DNA of 64,000 nucleotides, taken from contig NZ_ATYR01000022.1 in NCBI RefSeq assembly GCF_000427785.1, positions 1 to 64,000 on the forward strand, read 5' to 3'. The position numbers and the translations under genes are program-made. Of the stretch, positions 18,262 through 27,161 are shown one piece after another; within the stretch, counting starts at the first letter, position 1, and every line of letters starts with the position of its first letter. Under the pieces are notes generated by a model that saw nothing but the letters and a program-made list of their open reading frames with translations, was not told where the DNA came from and searched no databases. This DNA comes from Massilia alkalitolerans DSM 17462. GTDB taxonomy: Bacteria > Pseudomonadota > Gammaproteobacteria > Burkholderiales > Burkholderiaceae_D.

Positions 18262-19868
18262 GCGGGCACGCGCGCCGCCCTGCCGGCCGCCAGGCAACCC
18301 CACCACGCGGCCTCTTCGAACACCGACAGCCCGGACAGGTCGGCATGGGCGAACAGCAGCGGGCCATCCGCCTCGCGCAGTGCCGCCAGGCCGGCGTTGC
18401 CGCGAAAGCCCGGCTGCGGCACCGCCATCGCATGCGCGCGCAGCGTGATGTCCACGCGCTCGACACACGGGGCAAAGGCCCAGCCGTAGGCTTGCTTCAG
18501 GTCGCTTGCGGCCAGCGCCAAGAGCGCGTCCGGGCTGGCCGACTGCATCCAGCGCCGCGCCGCAGCAGGCGTGTGCTGCGACAGCGCCGTGTAGGCCGTG
18601 AACACGGTCTTCTCGGGCGGGCGCGAACGGATGTCCTGGTGGGTTGAGACGACGTAGCCGAGTCCCCTGCCCCCGTAGACCACATTGTCCCAGGCCAGCT
18701 GGGCCTCGGGCAGCTCGCGCGGGAAGTCGCGCATCAGGAAGTTCGACACCATCCAGGGCGCGTAGTCCCCTAGGTGCCGGCGCGGGTCGAAGCCATGGCG
18801 CTCGATGCCCTCGACCACCCGGCTGACGACGAACAGCGGCATGGCGCAGATCGCGCGCCGTGCCCGCACCAGAAAAGAACGCGGTTTGCCCTGCTCGAGC
18901 GTGAAGCACAGCGCTTCGACCTTGCCGTCCACTTCGGCTACGTGTGCCGCCGTCCCCGCGCGCCGGCGCGGTCCCGCCTTGGCTGCAAGCGCTTCGGCCA
19001 GCGGGGCCAGCCCGCCGGGCCAGGTCAACAGCGCGTTCTCCTCCGCATTCGCCGCCTGCCCCCAGCGCCCGGCAAAGTAATGAATACCGGCCCAGGCGGA
19101 CACACGCGCGATGCCCGCGCCGTAGTCGTCGCGGCAGCAGTAGTCGAGATACCAGCGCAGGGTCGCGGAACGGTAGCCCTGGTCGCCCAGCCACTGTGCG
19201 AAGCTGACGCGGTCCAGTGCGGCGAAGGCCGGATCGGCGGACGACAGCGCCAGCGGGAACACGAAGGCGCGCCGGCCGTCGCTGCCGCGCAGGTGACGCA
19301 ATCTCGCCATCTCGTCGAAGAAGGCCTTGTGCTCGGCCGCGTCCGAGGCGTCTGTCGGCACCAATCCTTCGTGCCAGACGCCTTCGCGCAGCAGGCGCTC
19401 CTCCGGCCCGTGCAGGATGAAACGCTCGTCGTAGTACGGCTTGTCCTTGTCCGCATCGCGCAGGAGGATGCCGAGGTCTGCCAGCATCTCGCGCACATGG
19501 GTCGATTCTGGGCCGGGCAGCGGCAGGTAGTGCGCACCCGTCGGGCAGGCCAGGTCGCCGTAGCGGCTGCCTGCGGCGTTGCCGAAGGCTTCCGGTCCGT
19601 CGAGCAGGAGAAAATCATCGTGACCGAGCCGACCGAGCTTCCACGCCGCGCTCAGCCCGGCGACACCGGAGCCGAGGATCACCACGTCGGTCTCTATCGT
19701 TTTCGAGGGCGGCGGCAACTGCGCGCGATCGCGCAGGAAGTGCCCTTCCGCCCTGCCCGGCGTGTGTACGCTTGGCGTGAGTTCCTGCCAGCGCATGAAA
19801 CCGGTAGCGGTCGCCAGCCCGGCCGTGCCGGCCCCGAGCGCCGTCAGCAGGAAGGAACGGCGGTCCAT
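18258..19868 (-). CDS. Tat-exported FAD-dependent oxidoreductase (amine oxidase-like)
   Basis: 536 residues. The N-terminus MDRRSFLLTALGAGTAGLA is a twin-arginine signal. The FAD-binding VVILGSGVAGLSAAWKLG lies at about 62-79 and a C-terminal FAD motif near 500-520 (LLFAHADLSGLSVFEEA). It resembles flavin monoamine/polyamine oxidases, but the substrate cannot be read from sequence. Its ATG overlaps the stop of the upstream aminopropyltransferase gene by one base (TGATG), so translation is coupled. The link to polyamine synthesis makes a periplasmic polyamine oxidase plausible. Confidence 0.8.
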   Translation of the reverse strand: MDRRSFLLTALGAGTAGLATATGFMRWQELTPSVHTPGRAEGHFLRDRAQLPPPSKTIETDVVILGSGVAGLSAAWKLGRLGHDDFLLLDGPEAFGNAAGSRYGDLACPTGAHYLPLPGPESTHVREMLADLGILLRDADKDKPYYDERFILHGPEERLLREGVWHEGLVPTDASDAAEHKAFFDEMARLRHLRGSDGRRAFVFPLALSSADPAFAALDRVSFAQWLGDQGYRSATLRWYLDYCCRDDYGAGIARVSAWAGIHYFAGRWGQAANAEENALLTWPGGLAPLAEALAAKAGPRRRAGTAAHVAEVDGKVEALCFTLEQGKPRSFLVRARRAICAMPLFVVSRVVEGIERHGFDPRRHLGDYAPWMVSNFLMRDFPRELPEAQLAWDNVVYGGRGLGYVVSTHQDIRSRPPEKTVFTAYTALSQHTPAAARRWMQSASPDALLALAASDLKQAYGWAFAPCVERVDITLRAHAMAVPQPGFRGNAGLAALREADGPLLFAHADLSGLSVFEEAAWWGCLAAGRAARVPA

Positions 19869-21379
19869 CAGCGGATCACCTGGTTCCAGTCTTCCTCGAA
19901 CTCGCGCACCAGCGACTGGGTGTCCAGGCGGTTCGGCACCATCTGGCGGCGCGGCATGTCGGGCGGCCAGTCGAACATGGCGCGGGTGGTCTCGCCAGTC
20001 AGGTAGCGCATCGGCAGGCGGTAGCTGGTGGGCGGCACGAAGCGGCCCTGGGGCGAGGCCATGATGAAGCCCCACTCGCCGAAGGATGGCACATACAGGT
20101 GGTAGGGCCAGGTCTTCAGCCCGACTTCGCGCAGCGTCGCCTCGATGGTCCAGTAGGCGTTCGGCGCGAAGAAGGGCGAGGTCGACTGCACCGCGATCAG
20201 GCCATTGGCCGCGACATGCTTGCGCAGCATGCCGTAGAAGGGCACCGAGTACAGCTTGCCGAGCGCAAAGCTGGACGGATCGGGGAAGTCGACGATGGCC
20301 ACGTCGTACATGCCGGCTTGGCTTTGCAGCCAGATACCGGCATCGGCATTGATGATCTTCACGCGCTTGTCCTGCAGCGCGCCGGCATTGAGTTTCACCA
20401 GCTCGGGCCGGGTCGCGAAGGCCTGGGTCATGGCCGGATCCAGGTCGACCAGCGTCACCTCTTCCACCTGCGGGTAGCGCAGCACTTCGCGCAGCGCCAG
20501 GCCGTCGCCGCCGCCCAGCACCAGAACACGCTTGGCCCAGGGCAGCGACTGCATCGCCGGATGCACCAGCGCTTCGTGGTAGCGGTATTCGTCGCGCGAG
20601 GAAAACTGCAGGTTGCCGTTGATGTACAGGCGCAGGTCGTCCTTCCAGCGCGTGATCACCAGGCGCTGGTAGGGCGTGGTGGTCGAGTACACGACGTCGT
20701 CGCCGAACAGCCCGTGCTCTCCCCACTCGACCATCCGGTCCGAGAAACCGAAGCCCAGCACCAGGGTGAACAGCACCGCGCTGGCGCGGATCGCCTTGCC
20801 GCGCAGGTGCTCCAGCTCATGGCGGAACACGTACAGGGTCCACATCGCGACGCCCACGTTGAGCATCCCGAACAGGAAGCCGGTGCGCACCAGCCCGAGA
20901 TGCGGCGCCAGCACCAGCGGGAACAGCAGCGACACGGCCAGCGCGCCCAGGTAATCGAAGGTGAGCACGCGGCTGACGATCTCGGCGAACTCGGTGCGGC
21001 GCTCGTTCAGCGCGCGCATCACCAGCGGCACTTCCATGCCGACCATGGCGCCGATCAGGAACACGGTCACGTAGAGCACCGTGCGGAAGGGCGCGCCCAT
21101 CCAGGTGAAGGTCATGAACAGCACCGCCGCCGAGATCCCGCCGATCAGGCCGACGGCCAGTTCGATGTCGATGAAGCGGGACAGCACGTCTTCGTCGCGC
21201 ACATACTTCGAGAAGTGGGCGCCGACACCCATGGCGAACAGGTAGCAGCCGATGATGGTGGAAAACTGCAGGACCGAGTCGCCCAACAGGTAGCTGGACA
21301 ATGCACCAGCAATAAGTTCGTAAGCAAGTCCGCAGGAAGCGACAACAAATACCGACAGGATCAGAATTTTTTTGGTCAT
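19868..21379 (-). CDS. Membrane-anchored polyamine aminopropyltransferase
   Basis: 503 residues. Residues about 1-205 hold about seven TM helices. Residues about 220-480 are a spermidine synthase domain: DEYRYHEALVHPAM (about 263-276), the decarboxylated-AdoMet-binding VLVLGGGDGLALREVL (about 286-301) and YDVAIVDFPDP (about 358-368). It should move aminopropyl groups from decarboxylated AdoMet to a diamine at the membrane. The start MTKKILILSVF is preferred because longer versions run over the divergent gene. No Shine-Dalgarno is seen; instead a 12-base palindrome sits three bases upstream of the ATG. First gene of a two-gene operon with the FAD oxidoreductase. Confidence 0.9.
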   Translation of the reverse strand: MTKKILILSVFVVASCGLAYELIAGALSSYLLGDSVLQFSTIIGCYLFAMGVGAHFSKYVRDEDVLSRFIDIELAVGLIGGISAAVLFMTFTWMGAPFRTVLYVTVFLIGAMVGMEVPLVMRALNERRTEFAEIVSRVLTFDYLGALAVSLLFPLVLAPHLGLVRTGFLFGMLNVGVAMWTLYVFRHELEHLRGKAIRASAVLFTLVLGFGFSDRMVEWGEHGLFGDDVVYSTTTPYQRLVITRWKDDLRLYINGNLQFSSRDEYRYHEALVHPAMQSLPWAKRVLVLGGGDGLALREVLRYPQVEEVTLVDLDPAMTQAFATRPELVKLNAGALQDKRVKIINADAGIWLQSQAGMYDVAIVDFPDPSSFALGKLYSVPFYGMLRKHVAANGLIAVQSTSPFFAPNAYWTIEATLREVGLKTWPYHLYVPSFGEWGFIMASPQGRFVPPTSYRLPMRYLTGETTRAMFDWPPDMPRRQMVPNRLDTQSLVREFEEDWNQVIR

Positions 21380-21381
21380 GA

Positions 21382-21393
21382 AACAAATTTGTT
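21382..21393. promoter_or_regulatory. Palindrome AACAAATTTGTT between the divergent arms of the polyamine cluster
   Basis: Perfect 12-base palindrome in the short gap between the aminopropyltransferase (minus, start 21379) and DUF350 (plus, start 21439). It lies where the ribosome site of the minus gene would be, so it could be an operator that controls both arms. Confidence 0.4.
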
Positions 21394-21438
21394 CTAAGAT
21401 CGCTGCTGCAATCTTGACTACTTTCTTTGGAGAAGCTT

Positions 21439-21825
21439 GTGCCCGCCATCCTAAACTATGTGCTGCATCTTGCGACGGCAATCGCGCTGGTTCTGGCATT
21501 TTTTGTGGTGTACACGCGGGTCACGCCTTACGACGAAGTACTGCTCATCCGCCAGGGGAACTGCGCCGCCGCGGTTTCGCTGGGCGGCACCCTGCTCGGC
21601 TTTTCGGTGACGATCGCCTCGGCGCTGATGCACACCGATAACTACTACGAATTCTGCGGCTGGGCCGCGCTGGCCATGCTCATCCAGGTGCTGGTCTTCG
21701 TCATCGCCACGCGCCTGCTGCGCATGTCGAAGGACCAGATCGAGCACAACAACATCGGTTTCGGCATCCTGCTGGGATCGATCTCGCTGTCGATCGGCCT
21801 GGTCAACGCCGGCAGCATCTCGTGA
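21439..21825 (+). CDS. DUF350 (YjfL-like) membrane protein
   Basis: 128 residues from a GTG at 21439, which has GGAG six bases before it. Four TM segments. A GGTLLGFSVTIASAL stretch (about 48-62) and a final GFGILLGSISLSIGLVNAG are typical of DUF350. E. coli YjfL belongs to this family and lies in an operon with a PspA-like protein and a glutathionylspermidine synthase-like protein, so a link with polyamines recurs. First gene of the rightward arm; the SPFH gene begins 41 bases on. Confidence 0.85.
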   Translation: MPAILNYVLHLATAIALVLAFFVVYTRVTPYDEVLLIRQGNCAAAVSLGGTLLGFSVTIASALMHTDNYYEFCGWAALAMLIQVLVFVIATRLLRMSKDQIEHNNIGFGILLGSISLSIGLVNAGSIS

Positions 21826-21866
21826 TTTCACCAGGCTTTATTCAACGCGCATAAAGAGGAACCACC

Positions 21867-22892
21867 ATGTCTCTCGGCTCATTCATCAAGAAGCAGTTTC
21901 TCGACGTCCTGCAATGGAACGAGGAAGGCGAAGGCGTGCTGGCCTGGCGCCATCCGATGGAGGATTACGAAATCCAGAACGGCGCCACCCTGGTCGTGCG
22001 CGAGTCGCAGGTCGCCGTGTTCGTGGACGAGGGCCGCGTGGCCGACGTGTTCGGCCCGGGCACGCACCGCCTCACCACCTCGACCCTGCCGGTGCTGACC
22101 AACCTGAAGAACTGGGACAAGCTGTTCGCCTCCCCTTTCAAGTCGGATGTGTACTTCTTCTCTACGCGGGTGCAGACCGGCCGCAAGTGGGGCACGCCGC
22201 AGCCGGTGACGATCCGCGACAAGGATTTCGACATGATCCGCGTGCGCGCCTTCGGCATGTACTCTTACCGCATCGCCGACCCGCGCCTGTTCTTCACCGA
22301 GATCAGCGGCACCCGAGCCGTCTACACCCGCGAGGAAGTCGAAGACCAGCTGCGCGGCCTGATGCTGGCCACCATGGCCAACTCGCTGGGCGCCTCGAAA
22401 ATCGCCTTCCTCGACATGGCCGCCAACCAGACCCTGATGGCGCAGCAGATCCGCGGCGACCTGGCCAGTGCCTTTGGCCGCTACGGCATCGGGCTGGACG
22501 AATTCAATGTCGCCAGCGTCAGCCTGCCGGAAGAACTGCAGGCGGCGCTGGACGAGCGCATCTCGGCCGGCATGAAGGCCAGCCTGGGCGCCGACAAGAT
22601 GGGCGGCTTCACCCAGTTCCAGGTGGCCAGCAGCATCCCGCTGGCGGCCCAGAACGAAGGCGGCATCGCCGGCATCGGCGCCGGCGCCGGCGCGGGCATC
22701 GCCATCGGCCAGGCCATGGCCCAGGGCATGCAGGGGGCATTCGCCCCGCCCCAGCCGGCTGCCGTCCCGGCGGCCGCCGAATCGATCGAAGACCGCCTCG
22801 CCAAGCTCAAGGGCCTGCTGGACAAGGGCCTGATTTCGCAGGGCGACTACGACAGCACCAAGGCCGAGCTGCTCAAGAAACTGATCGGCTGA
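21867..22892 (+). CDS. SPFH/Band 7-like protein with C-terminal SHOCT domain
   Basis: 341 residues. The SPFH domain covers about 20-240 (VRESQVAVFVDEGRVADVFGPGTHRL near 45). A Gly/Ala-rich linker (about 265-295) follows. A SHOCT helix-turn-helix-like motif (IEDRLAKLKGLLDKGLISQ) ends the protein. Family members oligomerise at membranes and are often called virion core protein-like. AGAGGAA lies before the start. Its TGA shares one base with the next ATG (22892), so it is translationally coupled to the DUF4178 gene. Confidence 0.88.
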   Translation: MSLGSFIKKQFLDVLQWNEEGEGVLAWRHPMEDYEIQNGATLVVRESQVAVFVDEGRVADVFGPGTHRLTTSTLPVLTNLKNWDKLFASPFKSDVYFFSTRVQTGRKWGTPQPVTIRDKDFDMIRVRAFGMYSYRIADPRLFFTEISGTRAVYTREEVEDQLRGLMLATMANSLGASKIAFLDMAANQTLMAQQIRGDLASAFGRYGIGLDEFNVASVSLPEELQAALDERISAGMKASLGADKMGGFTQFQVASSIPLAAQNEGGIAGIGAGAGAGIAIGQAMAQGMQGAFAPPQPAAVPAAAESIEDRLAKLKGLLDKGLISQGDYDSTKAELLKKLIG

Positions 22893-24346
22893 TGCAGACC
22901 GTTTCCTGTCCTTCCTGCGGCGCACCGGTCAGCTATCGCTCGCACGCCTCGGTCCTGGCGGTGTGCGAGTACTGCCGCGCGACCGTCGTGAAGGAGCTCG
23001 ATGCGGTGCGCGACCTCGGCAAGATGTCCGAGGTGCTGGAAGACTATTCGCGCATCCAGGTCGGCACGGCCGGCGTGCACGGCGGGCGCGGTTTCACGGT
23101 CGTGGGCCGCATCCAGCTGCGCTATGACGCCGGCATGTGGAACGAGTGGTATGTGCTGTTCGACGACGGCCTTGACGGGTGGTTGGGGGACGCCTCCGGC
23201 CAGTACGTGATGACCACGAAGCGCGAGCTCGGAACCGGCTGGCCCGCGTTCGAGGCTGTCCGGGTCACGCACCAGTATGACGTTGGCTTCGGCCCTTACG
23301 TGGCTTCCGACAAGCGCGTGGCCAGGTGCACCGGCGGCCAGGGCGAGCTGCCCTTCCGCGTCGGGCAAGGCTGGGAAGCGCGCGTGGCCGACTTCCGGCG
23401 CGGCCCGAGCTTCGCCACGCTCGACTATTCCGACGGCACGCCTCCGCTGCTCTATGCCGGCACCGCGGTGACGCTGGAAGAGATGAAGTGCCAGCTGCTG
23501 CGCGACGACGAGCAGATCAAGGCAAGCGCCGGCAAGGTCCGCGGCAAGGTCGACGTGCTGCAGTGCCGCTCCTGCGGCACCTCGATCCGCTACCTGCCGG
23601 GCCTGGCGGCCAACTGCGTCTGCCCGGCCTGCTCGACCCGCATGGATGCGTCCTCGCCCCAGGTCGAGGTGCTGCTCAAGGGCGAGGAGCACGAGCGCGT
23701 CCAGTTCACCCTCGCGCTCGGCTCTGTCGCGAAGATCGGCGCCCAGACCTACCACGTGCTGGGCGCGATGCGGCGCCAGGACGACGAAGGCGAAACCTGG
23801 GAAGAATACCTGCTGTACTCGACCCAGGGCCCCTTCTTCTGGCTGGTGGAGAGCAGCGAAGGCTGGTTCCGCTCGCAGGTACTGGACGACTGGCCGGCGC
23901 CGGCGCTGCCCGCCATGCCCGCCGTGCAGCTCGACGGCGTGGAGTACAAGCGCACCTGGGTCTACCAGGCGCGGGTGCTGTACGCCGCGGGCGCCTTCAA
24001 CTGGCGCGTCAAGGCGGGCGACACCGTGCAGGTCGCCGAGTACGAACACGGCCAGAACGGGCTGGCGGCCGAGCACACGCCCGATGAGCTGACCTGGTCG
24101 CGTTCTTCGCCGGTGGCGGAAGACCAGGTGCGCGCCTGGTTCGGCCTGGCGAAGCCGGCGGCGAAAGCGGCAGCCGGCAAGAGCCTGACGAATTCGGACA
24201 TCGCCTGGCGCGCCCTGCTCTGGATCCTGGGCCTGAATTTCATCCCGCTCCTCTTCAATTTCACCGCGACGATTTTCCTGCTTGCGGCCGGCCTCGTGGC
24301 GCTGTTCCTGCCGATGCTGCTGGCGCCCGAGAAGAAGAAATCCTGA
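22892..24346 (+). CDS. DUF4178 protein with zinc ribbons and C-terminal TM
   Basis: 484 residues. An N-terminal zinc ribbon (CPSCGAPV...CEYC, about 6-29) is followed by a first DUF4178 domain (about 55-195). A second ribbon (CRSCGTSI...CPAC, about 220-245) and a second DUF4178 domain (about 260-410) come next. The C-terminal pair of TM segments is at about 440-478 with a lysine tail. Function unknown. The repeated ribbon-plus-DUF4178 layout suggests an internal duplication. It lies in the middle of the rightward arm of the polyamine cluster. Confidence 0.87.
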   Translation: MQTVSCPSCGAPVSYRSHASVLAVCEYCRATVVKELDAVRDLGKMSEVLEDYSRIQVGTAGVHGGRGFTVVGRIQLRYDAGMWNEWYVLFDDGLDGWLGDASGQYVMTTKRELGTGWPAFEAVRVTHQYDVGFGPYVASDKRVARCTGGQGELPFRVGQGWEARVADFRRGPSFATLDYSDGTPPLLYAGTAVTLEEMKCQLLRDDEQIKASAGKVRGKVDVLQCRSCGTSIRYLPGLAANCVCPACSTRMDASSPQVEVLLKGEEHERVQFTLALGSVAKIGAQTYHVLGAMRRQDDEGETWEEYLLYSTQGPFFWLVESSEGWFRSQVLDDWPAPALPAMPAVQLDGVEYKRTWVYQARVLYAAGAFNWRVKAGDTVQVAEYEHGQNGLAAEHTPDELTWSRSSPVAEDQVRAWFGLAKPAAKAAAGKSLTNSDIAWRALLWILGLNFIPLLFNFTATIFLLAAGLVALFLPMLLAPEKKKS

Positions 24347-24356
24347 CCTCCATCGC

Positions 24357-24521
24357 ATGAACCGCAACTTCCTCCTTTACGCCATCGTCGTCACCCTGGT
24401 CACCACCATCGTCTGCTGGGTCAGCATGGCGTCGAGCAGCCGTACGGGCGGCGGCAACAGCTGGCGCAGCCACAGCTATGGCAGCGGCAGCGGCAGCTAT
24501 TCCGGCGGTGGCCACAAGTGA
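24357..24521 (+). CDS. 54-residue single-pass microprotein, Gly/Ser-rich tail
   Basis: Starts MNRNFLLYAIVVTLVTTIV, a single TM or signal anchor, followed by a Gly/Ser/His-rich tail ending YSGGGHK. It lies 10 bases after the DUF4178 gene, and its stop is overlapped by the SpeD start (GTGA), so it belongs to the operon. No family recognised. Confidence 0.75.
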   Translation: MNRNFLLYAIVVTLVTTIVCWVSMASSSRTGGGNSWRSHSYGSGSGSYSGGGHK

Positions 24522-24877
24522 GCACGCCGCACCGCCCTGCCGGCATCCATCTGCTGGCCGACCTGGCCGGCATCGATGGGCATCTGTTGACGGATGCGCA
24601 GGCGATCGACGCCCTGCTGCGCGAAGCCGCGCTGGCCGCCGGCGCGCGCATCCTGCACAGCCACTTCCACACCTTCGGACCGGGCATGGGCGTGACCGGC
24701 GTGCTGCTGCTGGCCGAATCGCACATTTCGATCCACACCTGGCCCGAGCATGGCTTTGCCGCGGCCGACATCTTCATGTGCGGAGAATCGCAACCGCAGC
24801 GCGCGCTCGCGGTCATCGACGCGGCCTTCAGGCCGAACACGCGCTCGGTCCAGACCATCGCGCGCGGACAGCTATAA
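24518..24877 (+). CDS. speD: S-adenosylmethionine decarboxylase proenzyme (SpeD class 1b-like)
   Basis: 119 residues, the short Bacillus/Thermotoga-type enzyme that makes decarboxylated AdoMet, the aminopropyl donor. The self-cleaving region is intact: AESHISIHTWPEHG gives Ser68 (future pyruvoyl group) and His73, with Cys88 in DIFMCG. The spacing matches the Thermotoga enzyme. GTG start inside the stop of the microprotein gene (4-base overlap). It supplies the divergent membrane aminopropyltransferase, which ties the two arms together. Confidence 0.92.
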   Translation: MSTPHRPAGIHLLADLAGIDGHLLTDAQAIDALLREAALAAGARILHSHFHTFGPGMGVTGVLLLAESHISIHTWPEHGFAAADIFMCGESQPQRALAVIDAAFRPNTRSVQTIARGQL

Positions 24878-24878
24878 T
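24873..24878 (+). promoter_or_regulatory. Consensus -10 upstream of the CoA-transferase gene
   Basis: TATAAT overlapping the speD stop, 35 bases before the next ATG. No -35 match is seen 16-18 bases upstream. It suggests that the CoA transferase is transcribed separately from the polyamine operon. Confidence 0.45.
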
Positions 24879-24912
24879 CCGGGACTTGTCCAGACAACCC
24901 AGCAGGAACAGA

Positions 24913-26166
24913 ATGACGCAAGCTGCTTCCCCTTCTAGCGCGCTGCCGAAGGCGCTCGGCCACATCCGCGTGCTCGACCTGTCGCGCGTGCTCGCCGGCC
25001 CGTGGTGCTCGCAAAACCTGGCCGACCTCGGCGCTGACGTGATCAAGATCGAACGTCCCGGCAACGGCGACGATACCCGCGCCTGGGGCCCGCCCTACGC
25101 CAAGGATGCCGAAGGTCGCGACACCAGCGAGGCTGCGTACTACCTGGCGGCCAACCGCGGCAAGCGCTCGGTGACGGTGGACATCGCCAGCAGCGAAGGC
25201 CAGGCCTTGCTGCAGGCGCTGGTGAAGCATTGCGACGTGGTGCTGGAGAACTTCAAGGTCGGCCACCTCAAGCGCTACGGCCTCGACTACGACACCCTGA
25301 AGGCCATCAAGCCCGACCTGGTCTACTGCTCGATCACCGGTTTCGGCCAGGACGGCCCCTACGCCCACCGGGCCGGCTACGATTTCCTGATCCAGGGCAT
25401 GGGCGGCCTGATGTCGGTCACCGGCGAACGCGACGACCTGCCGGGAGGCGGCCCGCAGAAGGCCGGCGTGGCCCTGACCGACCTGATGACCGGCATGTAC
25501 GCGACGGTGGCCGTGCTGGCCGCCCTGACCCACCGCGACCGCAGCGGCGAAGGCCAGCATATCGACATGGCCCTGCTCGACACCCAGGTGGCGATGCTGG
25601 CCAACATGGGCAGCAACTATCTCAACAGCGGCAAGCCGCCCAAGCGCTGGGGCAATGCGCACGCCAACATCGTGCCCTACCAGACCTTCGCCTGCCTGGA
25701 TGGCCACATCATCGTCGCCACCGGCAACGACGGGCAGTACCAGAAGTTCGTCGAAGCGGGCGGCCGTCCCGAGCTGGGGAGCGACCCGCGCTTCGCCACC
25801 AATCCGCTGCGCGTGCAGAACCGCGACCTTCTGGTGCCCATCCTGGCCGAGATGGTAGAGGAAAAGCGCCGCGACGAATGGATCGCCCTGCTGGAAGCGG
25901 TCGGCGTGCCTTGCGGGCCGATCAACGACATTGGCGAGGTGTTTGCCAACGAGCAGGTGCAGGCGCGCGAAGTCGCGATCGAACTGCCGCACCCGACCGC
26001 GGGCACGGTGAAACTGGTGAGGAATCCGATCCGGATGTCGGCCACGCCCGCGACCAGCGACAAGGCCCCGCCCCTGCTGGGCCAGCACACCATTGAAGTG
26101 CTCCACGACGTGCTGGGCCTCGGCGAGGCGGAGATTGCCGCATTGCGCGGCAAAGGGGTGGTCTGA
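24913..26166 (+). CDS. Class III CoA transferase (CaiB/BaiF family)
   Basis: 417 residues, close to formyl-CoA:oxalate and related CoA transferases. Motifs: VLDLSRVLAGPWCSQNLADLGADVIKIERP near 19-48, VVLENFKVG near 107 and GQHIDMALLDTQ near 214 with the catalytic Asp in the DMALLD stretch. Moves CoA between carboxylic acids; substrate not known. The start ATG at 24913 follows AGGAACAG. It ends one base from the stop of the convergent small gene. Confidence 0.9.
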   Translation: MTQAASPSSALPKALGHIRVLDLSRVLAGPWCSQNLADLGADVIKIERPGNGDDTRAWGPPYAKDAEGRDTSEAAYYLAANRGKRSVTVDIASSEGQALLQALVKHCDVVLENFKVGHLKRYGLDYDTLKAIKPDLVYCSITGFGQDGPYAHRAGYDFLIQGMGGLMSVTGERDDLPGGGPQKAGVALTDLMTGMYATVAVLAALTHRDRSGEGQHIDMALLDTQVAMLANMGSNYLNSGKPPKRWGNAHANIVPYQTFACLDGHIIVATGNDGQYQKFVEAGGRPELGSDPRFATNPLRVQNRDLLVPILAEMVEEKRRDEWIALLEAVGVPCGPINDIGEVFANEQVQAREVAIELPHPTAGTVKLVRNPIRMSATPATSDKAPPLLGQHTIEVLHDVLGLGEAEIAALRGKGVV

Positions 26167-26490
26167 TTAATGCAGCTGGTGCTTGAGGTCCGACAGGACG
26201 TCATGCACCCGCGTCACCACCGAGGCGACCTGGGGCGAAGGCTGGGCGCTACGGCACATCCGCTTGGCTTCGTCGCCCATCTCTTCCAGCCGGTCGATGC
26301 ATTGCACCATCTGCATCTGGTCGTTCGATTGCATCACACGCTGGGCTTCCGGCATTTCGTGGGCGATCTTCTGGATGCAGTCGCGGATTTCGCTAGGCGC
26401 CCCCTGGTCGTTCCGGGTGACTTCTTCGGCCTGGTTGATCGTCTGCTGGATCTGGCTGAAGCGTTGTTGGATTTCGGCAGCTTGCAACAT
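26167..26490 (-). CDS. Small helical protein of unknown function
   Basis: 107 residues, starting MLQAAEIQQRFSQIQQTI after a perfect AGGAGGT. Predicted all-helical, with Gln/Glu heptad-like stretches and two Cys (about residues 40 and 64). No signal peptide, TM or known domain. It is convergent with the CoA transferase and divergent from the secreted protein gene at 26658; the 167-base gap between holds no other gene. Confidence 0.7.
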   Translation of the reverse strand: MLQAAEIQQRFSQIQQTINQAEEVTRNDQGAPSEIRDCIQKIAHEMPEAQRVMQSNDQMQMVQCIDRLEEMGDEAKRMCRSAQPSPQVASVVTRVHDVLSDLKHQLH

Positions 26491-26657
26491 GATGACCTCC
26501 TGAAAGTAAGGCGGTGAACCGCTCGGATCAATCACTTTAGTCCTCCCAGCAGGGATATCAAGCACGCATTTCTGCCGTGCGCGTGTCAATGCCAGTGCGA
26601 CCGGCGCCGGGCGAAATACGGTAGAGTCATGCCATCCGCCCACCCCGTTGACTTCTC

Positions 26658-27149
26658 ATGCCCAGCCCATTGCATCAGCTGCTATTCGCAGTCCTCCTGC
26701 TTGCCGGTCCGGCACACGCCGCGCCTGACGCCCAGGACATCCGCATCGCCCCGCCAAGCTGGGCCGTCAGCAAGCCTGCGGGCGCGGCGGCCTACGCTCC
26801 TCCCATCAGCCCGCTACCCAACTGGTACGAGGTGCGCGGGGGCGCCTGGCAGGTGCCGCTGGAGGCCGTGCAAGAGGTACGGGCCCTGGTCGAAGCCCGG
26901 ATCGGCGCCAATAAGCTGTTTGGCGACAAGGCTCGCGCGGCCACATACGCCATCCAGTTCCGCGGCGAGTCCAGGGACGGCAGGCGTATTGTCCGGCTGG
27001 CCGGCGCCTGCAAAGTCCACGACACGCCCCGGTGGCAGTTGTCGGAGACCTTCTTCAACGTGAGCGATGGCGGCGAATGCTATTTCGATGCCGAATACGA
27101 TCCTCTGGAAAAGCGTCTCAGCCGTTTTGACTATCACGGCTACGCGTAG
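26658..27149 (+). CDS. Secreted protein of unknown function
   Basis: 163 residues with a Sec signal peptide (MPSPLHQLLFAVLLLAGPAHA). The mature part has GGAWQVPLEAVQEVRALVEAR near 55-75 and a CKVHDTPRWQLSETF stretch near 114. Two Cys in the mature part (about 114 and 138) may form a disulfide. Likely periplasmic. Family not recognised. Confidence 0.75.
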   Translation: MPSPLHQLLFAVLLLAGPAHAAPDAQDIRIAPPSWAVSKPAGAAAYAPPISPLPNWYEVRGGAWQVPLEAVQEVRALVEARIGANKLFGDKARAATYAIQFRGESRDGRRIVRLAGACKVHDTPRWQLSETFFNVSDGGECYFDAEYDPLEKRLSRFDYHGYA

Positions 27150-27161
27150 GCTCGACCCGTA

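Noticed and set aside
22847..24367. 506-codon frame opposite the DUF4178 gene
   Set aside because: Sense frame has zinc ribbons and operon overlaps; the antisense product lacks any motif.
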